Shown here piece by piece: positions 1-8,949 of a stretch of DNA of 38,042 nucleotides (the stretch's first letter is position 1; each line of letters begins with the position of its first letter). The notes beneath the pieces were generated by a model that made no database searches, was not told where the DNA came from, and was given only the letters and a program-made list of their open reading frames with translations. Origin of the DNA: Prevotellaceae bacterium (GTDB lineage Bacteria; Bacteroidota; Bacteroidia; Bacteroidales; UBA932); the NCBI GenBank assembly GCA_031258415.1, contig JAIRMW010000021.1:1-38042 (forward strand). The letters run 5' to 3'. The position numbers and the translations under genes are program-made.

Positions 1-189
1 TGCACCGGAGCAGAAACAATTTTCACCGGTGCAGAAACAATTTGCACCGGTGTAGAAACAATTTGCACCGGTGTAGAAACAATTTGCACCGGTGTAGAAA
101 CAATTTGCACCGGTGTAGAAACAATTTGCACCGGTGCAGAAACAATTTGCACCGGTAACAGAATATTTCACACCGGTGGGAAAAAAAAG
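1..189. repeat. 21-bp tandem repeat array (consensus tgcaccggtgtagaaacaatt), 7 good copies plus about 2 degenerate; runs off the left edge
   Basis: Read directly: units at 1-21, 22-42, 43-63, 64-84, 85-105, 106-126, 127-147, then degenerate 148-168 and 169-189; most contain the palindrome CACCGGTG. Confidence 0.97.
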
Positions 190-437
190 AGTACTTTTGC
201 AAAAAGAAAGAGCTACCCCTGCTCATTTTATAGTTAAAAAAAGCGATGCCCTCGATCCGTTTATTTCCTTCTACAAACGTCGCGTTTTTCACGTGGCAGC
301 ATCCCTTTATGAGCAATCTGGCGCCCCGGCGCGTCGTGTACGACGTCCCCGACGACGAGCGGGACGCGCTGACGGCGCGGTAGGCTCCCTGCGCCAATTA
401 TTTTCCGTACATTTGTATGTATTAAAATTATTTTCAC

Positions 438-1292
438 ATGACAGCATCTGCATTATACGAGCAAATCGTTCGGAAGCAATCTTTTCTGTGCGTGGGGTTA
501 GACAGCGATCACCGGCAGCTGCCGGCCTGCCTGTCGTCGGACGCAGAACCGTTGTGGACGTTCAACAGGGCGATTATCGACGCTACGGCGGCCTGCGCCG
601 TGGCCTACAAGCCCAATACGGCGTTCTACGAGGCGCAGGGGGCGGCGGGCTGGCGGCAGTTGGAAAAGACCGTCGACTATATCCGCCGGCAGTATCCGGA
701 CGTTTTTATTATTGCCGACGCCAAACGCGGCGACATCGGCAACACCTCGCGGCTCTATGCCGAAGCGTTTTTCGAGGCGCTGAACGTCGACGCCGTAACG
801 CTTTCGCCGTATATGGGGCGCGATACGGTGCAGCCTTTTCTGGAATACCCCGGCAAATGGGCGGCGCTGCTGGCGTTGACGTCCAACAGGTCGGCTGCCG
901 ACTTTGAAACGCTGGCCGTGGAGGGCGGCGGCGCCGTGTATGAAACGGTATTGCAAAAGTCGAAGGAATGGGGTACGGTCGATAATACGATGTATGTCGT
1001 GGGCGCTACGCAGGCCTCCCTGCTGTCTACGGTACGCCGGATTGTGCCGCAGCACTTTCTGCTTGTTCCCGGCGTCGGCGCGCAGGGGGGAAGTCTGGAA
1101 GCGGTCGCGGAGTATGGCCTGAACGCGCGGTGCGGCCTGCTGGTCGCTATTTCGCGCGATATTCTACAGGCCGGCTTTGGCCTCGACTTTGCCGAGGCCG
1201 CCGCCGCCAAAGCCGCCGTCTGGCAGGGCGCGATGGCGCACTGTTTAAGGCAGTATGCATCCGGCGCCCTCCAAGCCCCCATGCCTCATTAA
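438..1292 (+). CDS. pyrF: orotidine 5'-phosphate decarboxylase
   Basis: 284-aa ORF; FLCVGLDSD, DAKRGDIGNTS and LVPGVGAQGG motifs typical of PyrF. Confidence 0.95.
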   Translation: MTASALYEQIVRKQSFLCVGLDSDHRQLPACLSSDAEPLWTFNRAIIDATAACAVAYKPNTAFYEAQGAAGWRQLEKTVDYIRRQYPDVFIIADAKRGDIGNTSRLYAEAFFEALNVDAVTLSPYMGRDTVQPFLEYPGKWAALLALTSNRSAADFETLAVEGGGAVYETVLQKSKEWGTVDNTMYVVGATQASLLSTVRRIVPQHFLLVPGVGAQGGSLEAVAEYGLNARCGLLVAISRDILQAGFGLDFAEAAAAKAAVWQGAMAHCLRQYASGALQAPMPH

Positions 1293-1319
1293 TCGCTGTT
1301 GCCGTCATCGTTGAACGCC

Positions 1320-3074
1320 ATGAAAAGTCTTTTGCATTATATCAGCGCTATGGAGCAGTCCGGCGAGCTGGTTCGTATCCGGACGTTCGTCGATCCCGTA
1401 CTGGAAATAGCCGAAGTAGCCGACCGCGTAGCCAAGAGCGCCGGCGGCGGCAAGGCGCTGCTGTTTGAAAATACCGGTACGGCATTTCCGGTAGCGGTCA
1501 ATCTGTACGGTTCGCCGTCGCGGATGCGCCGGGCGTTGGGCGTCGCATCGTACGACGACGTCGAGCGGTCGTTGACGGCTTTGTTCGCCGGTCTGCTGCA
1601 GCCCAAATCGACGTTATGGGATAAATTGAAACTGCTTCCCGTACTGAAACAGGCGGCGCAGTGGGCGCCCAAGATCGTGGGCGGACGGGGCGCGTGCCAG
1701 CAGGTGGTGATGCCGCAGCCCGACTTGTCGAAACTGCCGGCACTGCAATGCTGGCCGTACGACGGCGGGCGGTTTATTACCCTGCCGGCGGTGCATACGA
1801 AAGACCCGGCCACGGGCGCCCGCAACGTCGGGATGTACCGGATGCAGGTGATGTCGAACAATACGACCGGGATGCACTGGCACCGGCATAAAACCGGCGC
1901 GCGGCACTTTGCGGCTTTCGCGGCGCAGCACCCCGACGGCGGGCATTTTCCGGTGGCTGTGGCCTTGGGGGGCGACCCGGTATATGCCTACTGCGCCACC
2001 GCCCCGATGCCCGACAACCTCGACGAGTACCTGCTGGCCGGCTTTTTGCGCCGGCGGCCTGTCGAGCTGGTGCGCTGCCTCACGCAGCCGCTCGAAGTAC
2101 CGACCGACGCCGACGTGGTGATAGAAGGCTATATCGACACGCGCGACCCGTTGGTCGTCGAAGGGCCTTTCGGCGATCATACCGGTTTTTATTCGCTCGA
2201 AGACCGCTATCCGCTGCTGCATGTAACCTGCATCACGCATCGCCGGCAGGCCGTCTATCCGGCGACTGTCGTAGGCGTCCCGCCGCAGGAAGACGCCTGT
2301 ATGACGCAGGCGACCGAACGGATTTTTCTAACGCCCATCCGACTGGTCATTGCGCCGGAGATTGTCGATATACACATGCCGGTAGAAGGCGTGGCGCACA
2401 ACCTCGCTATCGTGAAAATAAAAAAGGAATACCCCGGACAGGCCCTCAAAGTGGCGCATGGATTGTGGGGCGCAGGGCAAATGATGTTCAATAAAATAAT
2501 GATTGTCGTCGATGGCGAGACTCCCCTTACGGACTACCCGGCGCTGCTCCGGCGCCTCTCGAGGCATTACGCCCCGGCCACCGACACCTGTTTCAGCTAC
2601 GGCCCCTTAGACGTCCTTGATCACGCGGCAACCACGCCGGCCATGGGCGGCAAACTCTGTATCGACGCCACACAGCCGGTGAGCGAGCCGGAAAGCAACC
2701 GGCGCAACGAGCGCGGCGACAGCCGGCTGCTGGCCTGTATCCACAAAGGCGACCCGATACCCCGGGCGCGCATAGTGGCGATGTTCGACCGACAGGTCGA
2801 TACGGACGATTTTGCAACCTGCCTTTGGCTGTTGGGTAACAACATCGACGTAGCACGCGACTGTAGACTGGAACATGGCCAACTCGTGATAGACGCTACC
2901 GCGAAACCCGCGCAAATAGCCCCGCGACGCTGGCCTAACATTATTTGCGCTCACGCTGCGACCATCGCCGCTGTCGACGCCAAATGGTCGCAGTTGGGGC
3001 TGGGCGATTTGATTGTGTCGCCCTCCCTGCGCTACCGGCGCCTGTCGCAGGGCGAGGCGGCGGCAAGAGACTGA
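1320..3074 (+). CDS. UbiD-family decarboxylase (menaquinone-type)
   Basis: ORF 1299-3074; likely start is the internal ATG at 1320 (MKSLLHYISAMEQSGELVRI). UbiD-like sequence including IVKIKKEYPGQALKVAHGLWGAGQMMFNK. Confidence 0.9.
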   Translation: MKSLLHYISAMEQSGELVRIRTFVDPVLEIAEVADRVAKSAGGGKALLFENTGTAFPVAVNLYGSPSRMRRALGVASYDDVERSLTALFAGLLQPKSTLWDKLKLLPVLKQAAQWAPKIVGGRGACQQVVMPQPDLSKLPALQCWPYDGGRFITLPAVHTKDPATGARNVGMYRMQVMSNNTTGMHWHRHKTGARHFAAFAAQHPDGGHFPVAVALGGDPVYAYCATAPMPDNLDEYLLAGFLRRRPVELVRCLTQPLEVPTDADVVIEGYIDTRDPLVVEGPFGDHTGFYSLEDRYPLLHVTCITHRRQAVYPATVVGVPPQEDACMTQATERIFLTPIRLVIAPEIVDIHMPVEGVAHNLAIVKIKKEYPGQALKVAHGLWGAGQMMFNKIMIVVDGETPLTDYPALLRRLSRHYAPATDTCFSYGPLDVLDHAATTPAMGGKLCIDATQPVSEPESNRRNERGDSRLLACIHKGDPIPRARIVAMFDRQVDTDDFATCLWLLGNNIDVARDCRLEHGQLVIDATAKPAQIAPRRWPNIICAHAATIAAVDAKWSQLGLGDLIVSPSLRYRRLSQGEAAARD

Positions 3075-3128
3075 CGGCGCGATGGAGAAAACAGGCGGTC
3101 GTCTCGAAAACCATTCGGAAAATGGGCG

Positions 3129-5612
3129 CTATGCAAACCGCACCACCGTGATCCCCGATCCGCCAAACTCTACCTGCTCGTCGGCCACAGAAGCAATCCC
3201 TCCGACGGTTTTTAGCCATTTGCGAATTTCTTCCTGTAGAATCCCATGTCCCTTTCCATGCAGGATTTTGACTTCGTCGGCGCCTACCATCAGGGCTTCG
3301 TCGATAAACGGCCTAACGTTGTCGAGCGCTTCATCGACCCGCTGACCACGGACGTCGAGGGTGGGTTTGAAATTCAGTTTGCGTTGCGAGAGGTTGTAGG
3401 AGACGGCGAATGGCGGCGCCGGCCGCGCCTTTTGCAGCTTGCGAAATTCGTTGTCTGATATCCGGCAGAGCGAAGCAAGCGGTACGTTAATAAACAGGTT
3501 CCCACAACCGACGGTGGCTGTCGTCGCGCTGATTTTAGTAATTTCGCCGATCGCCTCCTGACCTTGCAGGCGCACTTTGTCGCCGGGTTGCAGCGGCTGT
3601 TCCTCCGCGCGAATTGTTTCGGTATTGGAGGACGTAGTCTCCTGTTTGCGCTGTATGCGGCGTTCCTGTCGCCGGCGCAACTGTTCCATCTTACGGGCAA
3701 TGCGGGCGTCGGCCTCAGCCTGCGTGTCGGCCTGTAGTTGCTGCTTGAATGCTTCTATCTGCTGCCGAGCGGTTTTGGTGCGTTCCTTTTCGGCCTGCGC
3801 CGTTCTGATTTCAGCAATCGTCCGTTCGATGCGTTTGTTGGCTTCGGCAAGCAGTTGTTTGGCCTCGTTCTTCGCGTCTTGAATAAGCTGTTTCCGAATT
3901 TTCTGCAATTCGTTCAGTTCGCTTTGATAGCGGGCGGTAACGTCGTCGAGGTACTTATCGGTTTGGCGGATGCGCTGCCGTTTTTCTTCCCAGTAACGCT
4001 TGTCGCGGGCAATGTTACGCAGGTTCTTTTCCATATCGACATATTGCACGCCCGCTTTGGCTTCGGCCGCTTTGACCAAGTCTTCGGGCAGCCCCATCTT
4101 ATAGGCCAGTTCAAAAGCAAACGAACTGCTCGGCGTTCCGGTTTCCAGCCGGAACAGCGGTTGTATTTTCTGCACGTCGAACAGCATCGCACCGTTGAGG
4201 AGGCCATCGACCGATGTGGCATAGTATTTTAAGTTCGTATAATGCGTAGTGATAACGCCGAATACCTGCTGTTTGACCAACCTGTCGAGGACGGCCTCGG
4301 CAATGGCGCCGCCCGCCGTCGGTTCCGTGCCGCTGCCAAATTCGTCGATCAACAGCAGCGTCGACGCTCCGGCGCATTGAACAAAATGCTTCATATTAAG
4401 CAACCGCGAACTGTAAGTACTCAAATCGTTTTCGATAGACTGCTCGTCGCCAATATCGATAAACAGCTCGCGGAATAAGCCCATCTCGGAGTTTTCGGAC
4501 GCCGTAACCGGAAATCCGCATTGCAGCATGTATTGCAACAGCCCGACCGTCTTCAAACACACCGATTTCCCGCCGGCATTCGGGCCGGAAATCAATACAA
4601 TATGTTTGTCGGACGTCAGTTGCAAATCCAGCGGCACGATGGGCTTTCCTTCTTTCTTCAACGTCTGCTCCAGCAGCGGATGACGCGCTTTCAGGAGGTT
4701 CACTTGCGGAACGTCGTATACAACCGGCTTGACGGCATTGGCCTGAATAGCCCACTGCGCTTTGGCGCGGATAAAATCCATTTCGCCCAGCAGGTCGGCA
4801 GCCGCCGTTACGTCGTCTATGAAGGGACGCAGGAATGTAGCAAACGCACGCAGAATGGCTATTATCTCACGCTGCTCGGCATAGCCGAGTTCCTTCAGCT
4901 CGTTGTTCAATTCTACGACTTCCAGCGGCTCGAGGAATACGGTTTTCCCGCTGGCCGATTCGTCGTACACCAGACCTTTGATTTTCCGTTTATACCCTGC
5001 CGGCGCCGGCAATACGGCACGCCCGTCGCGAATGGAAACCGATGCGTTTTCATCGATCAGCCCGTCGGCCTGCGCCGTTTTCAGAATCGCCTGCATACGG
5101 CGCGCCACCTGCGCCTGCTTGTCGGTCATTGCCCGCCGGACGTTTAACAGTTCGGGCGAGGCATTGTCCTTAATCGCCCCATGCCTGTTGATTATCGCAT
5201 CGATACGCTGCAATACGGCCGGATAGACGACCACCGGCGCCAGCCGTTTTTTCAGCGACGGGTAGAGCGCCTCTTTTGTCTTTTTAAAAAACAGGATAAG
5301 TGCATGGACGGTTTCCAGCGCCTGCCTCAGCGTCTGCAACTCCGACGCATCCGGGTACAGTCCCTCAATGCGGAGTTTCTTTAAAAAAGGCGACGCATCC
5401 ACATACCCGTCATGCGGAAATGCGTTTTCCGTCAGCAGGCAGATACGCATCTCGTCGGTCAGGGAAAGCTGCCACAGCACCTCGTCGAACGATGCGGAAA
5501 AAGCCACTTCTTCCATTTGCCGCCGCCCCGCACCGGTCGTACAGTACGACGCCGCCCATTCGCGGATGCGATTGAAAGCTAATTTCTGTTCGATGTCGGA
5601 AGGATAATTCAT
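3129..5612 (-). CDS. mutS2: endonuclease MutS2 with C-terminal Smr domain
   Basis: Walker A GPNAGGKSV, LLLIDEFGSGTEP, C-terminal Smr LDVRGQRVDEAL...ILHGKGHGILQ; ORF opens at 5645 but MNYPSDIEQKL (5612) is the likely start. Confidence 0.95.
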   Translation of the reverse strand: MNYPSDIEQKLAFNRIREWAASYCTTGAGRRQMEEVAFSASFDEVLWQLSLTDEMRICLLTENAFPHDGYVDASPFLKKLRIEGLYPDASELQTLRQALETVHALILFFKKTKEALYPSLKKRLAPVVVYPAVLQRIDAIINRHGAIKDNASPELLNVRRAMTDKQAQVARRMQAILKTAQADGLIDENASVSIRDGRAVLPAPAGYKRKIKGLVYDESASGKTVFLEPLEVVELNNELKELGYAEQREIIAILRAFATFLRPFIDDVTAAADLLGEMDFIRAKAQWAIQANAVKPVVYDVPQVNLLKARHPLLEQTLKKEGKPIVPLDLQLTSDKHIVLISGPNAGGKSVCLKTVGLLQYMLQCGFPVTASENSEMGLFRELFIDIGDEQSIENDLSTYSSRLLNMKHFVQCAGASTLLLIDEFGSGTEPTAGGAIAEAVLDRLVKQQVFGVITTHYTNLKYYATSVDGLLNGAMLFDVQKIQPLFRLETGTPSSSFAFELAYKMGLPEDLVKAAEAKAGVQYVDMEKNLRNIARDKRYWEEKRQRIRQTDKYLDDVTARYQSELNELQKIRKQLIQDAKNEAKQLLAEANKRIERTIAEIRTAQAEKERTKTARQQIEAFKQQLQADTQAEADARIARKMEQLRRRQERRIQRKQETTSSNTETIRAEEQPLQPGDKVRLQGQEAIGEITKISATTATVGCGNLFINVPLASLCRISDNEFRKLQKARPAPPFAVSYNLSQRKLNFKPTLDVRGQRVDEALDNVRPFIDEALMVGADEVKILHGKGHGILQEEIRKWLKTVGGIASVADEQVEFGGSGITVVRFA

Positions 5613-5699
5613 ACGCTGTCGTTGATCTGTTTCACATGGGGACAAAGAGAGGCTTTTGGTCGATTTGTTATTTTCGTTTGCAGGCAGAACGCCGTCGCT

Positions 5700-6491
5700 T
5701 CAGGCCTCGTTACATTCGACGCAGAGCCCGTCGCTGGCAGGAAATACATTTGGAGGCAGGCTTGCGGCGAGTTGGGCGTGCGGCTCAAGCTGGTGCGAAA
5801 GGTGCGAAAGGTACAGCCGTTGCGGTTTTAGTTCGTTGAACAGGGCTAACGCTTCGGGCAGGGAGAAATGCGACAGGTGCGGCGTACGCCGGATGACATT
5901 TAATACTAAAACAGCTAATCCGCGCAGCTTCTTCTTTTCGTCGTCGTCAATGCGGCTGGCGTCGGTGATATAGGCAAGGTTGCCAATACGGAATCCGAGT
6001 ACCGGCAATGTATGATGCCATACGCGGACAGGCGTTATCCCAATCCGATGGATAGAAAAGGGGGTTTGGTCAATGGTGCAAAGATTAAATTCGGGCACGC
6101 CCGGATATTTGTTTTCTTCAAACGCATAGGCGTATTCCCGTTTAAGGGCGTCGTGCACGCGCGTTTCGGCATAGATATCAACGGGTCTTCCACTGGTATA
6201 GTTCAACGCGCGGACGTCGTCGAGGCCGCCGGTATGATCTTTATGTTCGTGAGTCAGGAGGATGCCGTCGAGGTGCGTAACTTGTGCGCAGAGCATTTGC
6301 TGGCGGAAGTCGGGGCCGGCGTCGATCAGCAAACGGACGTGGCGCGCGTCGTGCGTAACGTCGAGCAGTACCGAAGCTCGTAGCCGTTTGTCCCGGGCGT
6401 CGACGGAACGGCATACCGCGCAGTTGCACGCAATAACCGGTATGCCCTGCGAGGTACCCGTACCGAGGAAAGTCAGTCGAACGGCAATCAT
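5700..6491 (-). CDS. MBL-fold metallo-hydrolase (PhnP-like)
   Basis: FLGTGTSQGIPVIACNCAVC and LLTHEHKDHTGG metal-binding motif; ATGA overlap with the upstream cstA. Confidence 0.87.
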   Translation of the reverse strand: MIAVRLTFLGTGTSQGIPVIACNCAVCRSVDARDKRLRASVLLDVTHDARHVRLLIDAGPDFRQQMLCAQVTHLDGILLTHEHKDHTGGLDDVRALNYTSGRPVDIYAETRVHDALKREYAYAFEENKYPGVPEFNLCTIDQTPFSIHRIGITPVRVWHHTLPVLGFRIGNLAYITDASRIDDDEKKKLRGLAVLVLNVIRRTPHLSHFSLPEALALFNELKPQRLYLSHLSHQLEPHAQLAASLPPNVFPASDGLCVECNEA

Positions 6492-7918
6492 CCTTTTGTG
6501 TGATTTTTCTTAAAGAACAGACACAGCAGCAGTAACGTAACGCCGACGCCAATACCGTACGACAGAGTATGCGGAAGCGAGAAGCCTTCTTTGGCTGTCA
6601 GGATATACGTGCTGCAAACAGCCGTCATAAACAGGGCGGGGATGAGGGTAAGCCAGTAATTCCTGCGCTCCCTGGCCATATATACCGTTACAGCCCACAA
6701 AGTAAATACGGCAAGCGTCTGGTTGCTCCAAGCGAAGTACCGCCAGAAGACGTCGAAGTTTTCCTGACTTAGCAGCAGCAGAAAAGCACATGCGACAAAC
6801 AGCGGAACGGAAACCGTCAGCCGGTTCTTCAGCCTCTTCTGCGACCGGTGCAGCATATCAGCGATAATCAGACGCGCCGAACGGAAGGCGGTATCGGCAG
6901 ATGTAATAGGCGCCGCCACAACGCCCAGCAATGCCAATATAGCTCCGACGGTTCCCAGCCAGCCATGCGAAATGGTATCGACGACAATGGCGGCGCTGTT
7001 ATGATGCGTTTCCATAAAGGTGTGAAACCCGTCTATCCCTTTAAAGAAGGCCATAGCCGCCGCCGCCCATATTAGCGTTACGACGCCTTCGGCCACCATC
7101 GCGCCAAAGAAGACCTTGCGCCCGTCCTTCTCATTTTTCAGACAGCGCGCCATCAAAGGCGACTGCGTAGCATGGAACCCCGAAATGGCGCCGCAGGCAA
7201 CCGATACAAACAGCATCGGAAACAGCGGCAACTGAGCGGCGTCGGGATGTTGGTTACCAAAGTTCGTCCACGTCAGCTCGGGCATATCGCCCGGATGACA
7301 AAGCATGGCCGCCAGAATGCCCACAGCCATAAACAGCAGTGCAAACCCGAAAACAGGATACATTCGTCCGATAATCGCATGAATGGGAAACAGCGTAGCA
7401 GCAATATAATAACAAAGAATAAGCGCAATCCAAATACGGTAATCGACTGCTCCACCAGTAAGTTTGGCGAGCAGGTCGGCAGGGCCGGAAACAAAAACAA
7501 CGCCTACGAGTATCATCAGAATAACAGTAAAAATGCGCATCACCTGCTTGACAGGCAACCCTAACTGGTCGCCAATGATTTCGGGTAGGCTTTTGCCGTC
7601 GTTGCGGAGAGAAATCATACCCGACAAGTAATCGTGCACCGCCCCGCCAAAGACCGTACCAAGAGCAATCCACAGAAAGACGACCGGGCCGTACATCGCA
7701 CCCATAATCGCGCCAAAGATAGGTCCTAAGCCGGCAATGTTGAGGAACTGTATCAGGAATATTTTCCTGCTCGACAACGGGACGTAATCGACCCCGTCGT
7801 ACAGGGTACTGGCGGGTGTCGGGCGTGCGGGATCAGGCGCAAACACCCGGTCTACGTACTTCCCATACGCAAAATACATAGTGATCATAAAAGCCAAGGC
7901 AATACTAAATGTAATCAT
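6488..7918 (-). CDS. cstA: carbon starvation protein CstA-family transporter
   Basis: Multi-TM protein with LNIAGLGPIFGAIMGAMYGP and FGGAVHDYLSGMISLRNDGKSLPE; ORF track start at 7942 is a TTG inside a -7 motif, ATG at 7918 preferred. Confidence 0.9.
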   Translation of the reverse strand: MITFSIALAFMITMYFAYGKYVDRVFAPDPARPTPASTLYDGVDYVPLSSRKIFLIQFLNIAGLGPIFGAIMGAMYGPVVFLWIALGTVFGGAVHDYLSGMISLRNDGKSLPEIIGDQLGLPVKQVMRIFTVILMILVGVVFVSGPADLLAKLTGGAVDYRIWIALILCYYIAATLFPIHAIIGRMYPVFGFALLFMAVGILAAMLCHPGDMPELTWTNFGNQHPDAAQLPLFPMLFVSVACGAISGFHATQSPLMARCLKNEKDGRKVFFGAMVAEGVVTLIWAAAAMAFFKGIDGFHTFMETHHNSAAIVVDTISHGWLGTVGAILALLGVVAAPITSADTAFRSARLIIADMLHRSQKRLKNRLTVSVPLFVACAFLLLLSQENFDVFWRYFAWSNQTLAVFTLWAVTVYMARERRNYWLTLIPALFMTAVCSTYILTAKEGFSLPHTLSYGIGVGVTLLLLCLFFKKNHTKG

Positions 7919-7939
7919 ATAAATCCAATGTTTGATATA

Positions 7940-7947
7940 CAAAGATA
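7940..7947 (-). promoter_or_regulatory. Bacteroidota -7 element TATCTTTG upstream of cstA
   Basis: Reverse complement reads TATCTTTG, matching TAnnTTTG; no clear -33 element. Confidence 0.5.
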
Positions 7948-8003
7948 CGGCTTTTTGGGGAAGTTAAGAATCACCCGTTAAGAACTAAAAGTCAGAAAAG
8001 AAA

Positions 8004-8033
8004 AAACGCTGCCGTATTCCCGTAGCAGCGTTT
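8004..8033 (-). terminator. Rho-independent terminator downstream of tRNA-Arg/rplS
   Basis: Perfect 9-bp stem AAACGCTGC/GCAGCGTTT with 12-nt loop; minus-strand 3' side continues TTTCTTTTC. Confidence 0.75.
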
Positions 8034-8241
8034 CTCTTTTTGGTCTCCCGCGCAGACCATTTTCCGTTTTCAATTTTTTACTTTCCACTCTTTTGGTCGA
8101 TGGAAATGAAAAGCGCTATTTCACTATATAATCGCTCTTTAAAGTCTCCACACAGCATTAATTATCAAAAAACACTAATAATCAATGTCGTGTAAAAACT
8201 TTAAGAAGTAACTATTCCTCGACAATTAGCACTCTTTTAAG

Positions 8242-8315
8242 TGACCCCGACAGGATTCAAACCTGTAACCTTCTGATCCGTAGTCAGATGCTCTATTCAG
8301 TTGAGCCACGGGGCC
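8242..8315 (-). tRNA. tRNA-Arg (anticodon ACG)
   Basis: Reverse complement folds as a cloverleaf: acceptor GGCCCCG/CGGGGTC, anticodon arm TCTGA-CTACGGA-TCAGA, T arm ACAGG-TTTGAAT-CCTGT. Confidence 0.93.
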
Positions 8316-8361
8316 TTTAATGACCTTTCTTTACTAACAGGAAAGACGCTGGATGGAACTC

Positions 8362-8745
8362 CTAACGCTCTTCTGTCTTTGCTTCTTCCACTATTGCTAC
8401 TCTCTTTTCTTTAATACGCGCTTTCTTTCCCGTCAGGTTGCGCAAGTAATAAATACGTGCGCGACGCACCTTCCCAACTTTATTCAGTTCAATATTCTCA
8501 ATAAAGGGCGAAAACAGCGGGAAAATACGCTCCACCCCTATTCCGTTTGAAATCTTCCGTACCGTAAACGACTGCGTATTACCGGCGCCTTTTCGTTGGA
8601 TACACACCCCACGAAATTTTTGCAACCGTTCTTTGCTCTCTTCCTTTATACGATAAGTTACCGTGATCGTATCCCCCGCTTTAAATACAGGATGACTTTT
8701 TAACGTTACAGCAAATGCTTGTTCGGCAATTTTTAATAAGTCCAT
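8362..8745 (-). CDS. rplS: 50S ribosomal protein L19
   Basis: [38 protein letters not shown]...[22 protein letters not shown]. Confidence 0.97.
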   Translation of the reverse strand: MDLLKIAEQAFAVTLKSHPVFKAGDTITVTYRIKEESKERLQKFRGVCIQRKGAGNTQSFTVRKISNGIGVERIFPLFSPFIENIELNKVGKVRRARIYYLRNLTGKKARIKEKRVAIVEEAKTEER

Positions 8746-8819
8746 TTCTTCTTCTATTTTTAGGCAACATTACAAGGTTCAAAACCGTTTGTAAGCGGTT
8801 GCATTTTCATTTTGGGGTG

Positions 8820-8851
8820 CAAAGATAATTATATTTTTTACGATGTGCAAA
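8820..8851 (-). promoter_or_regulatory. Bacteroidota sigma-ABfr-type promoter for rplS (TTTG-N20-TATCTTTG)
   Basis: Minus strand TTTG (8848-8851), 20-nt spacer, TATCTTTG (8820-8827). Confidence 0.7.
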
Positions 8852-8885
8852 TTTTTTTTATTCCCCTTTTCCTATCAACAAAAAA

Positions 8886-8911
8886 AACCGCCTACTTTGC
8901 GTTAGACGGTT
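8886..8911 (-). terminator. Rho-independent terminator of the giant protein-PorP-OmpA operon
   Basis: Stem AACCGTCTA/TAGGCGGTT (one mismatch) followed on the minus strand by a T tract. Confidence 0.75.
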
Positions 8912-8949
8912 CTTCTCACCATTAAAAAAACAAAACTATTCAAACAAAT

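Noticed and set aside
1-189. CRISPR array
   Set aside because: Contiguous 21-bp tandem repeat with no unique spacers and no cas genes in the window
134-907. 257-aa plus-strand ORF starting in the 21-bp repeats and overlapping pyrF in another frame
   Set aside because: Overlaps pyrF out of frame; Arg-rich composition, no domain
8041-8057. ggtct-cccgcgc-agacc hairpin as an additional terminator
   Set aside because: Only a 5-bp stem without a T tract; the adjacent 8004-8033 hairpin explains termination better
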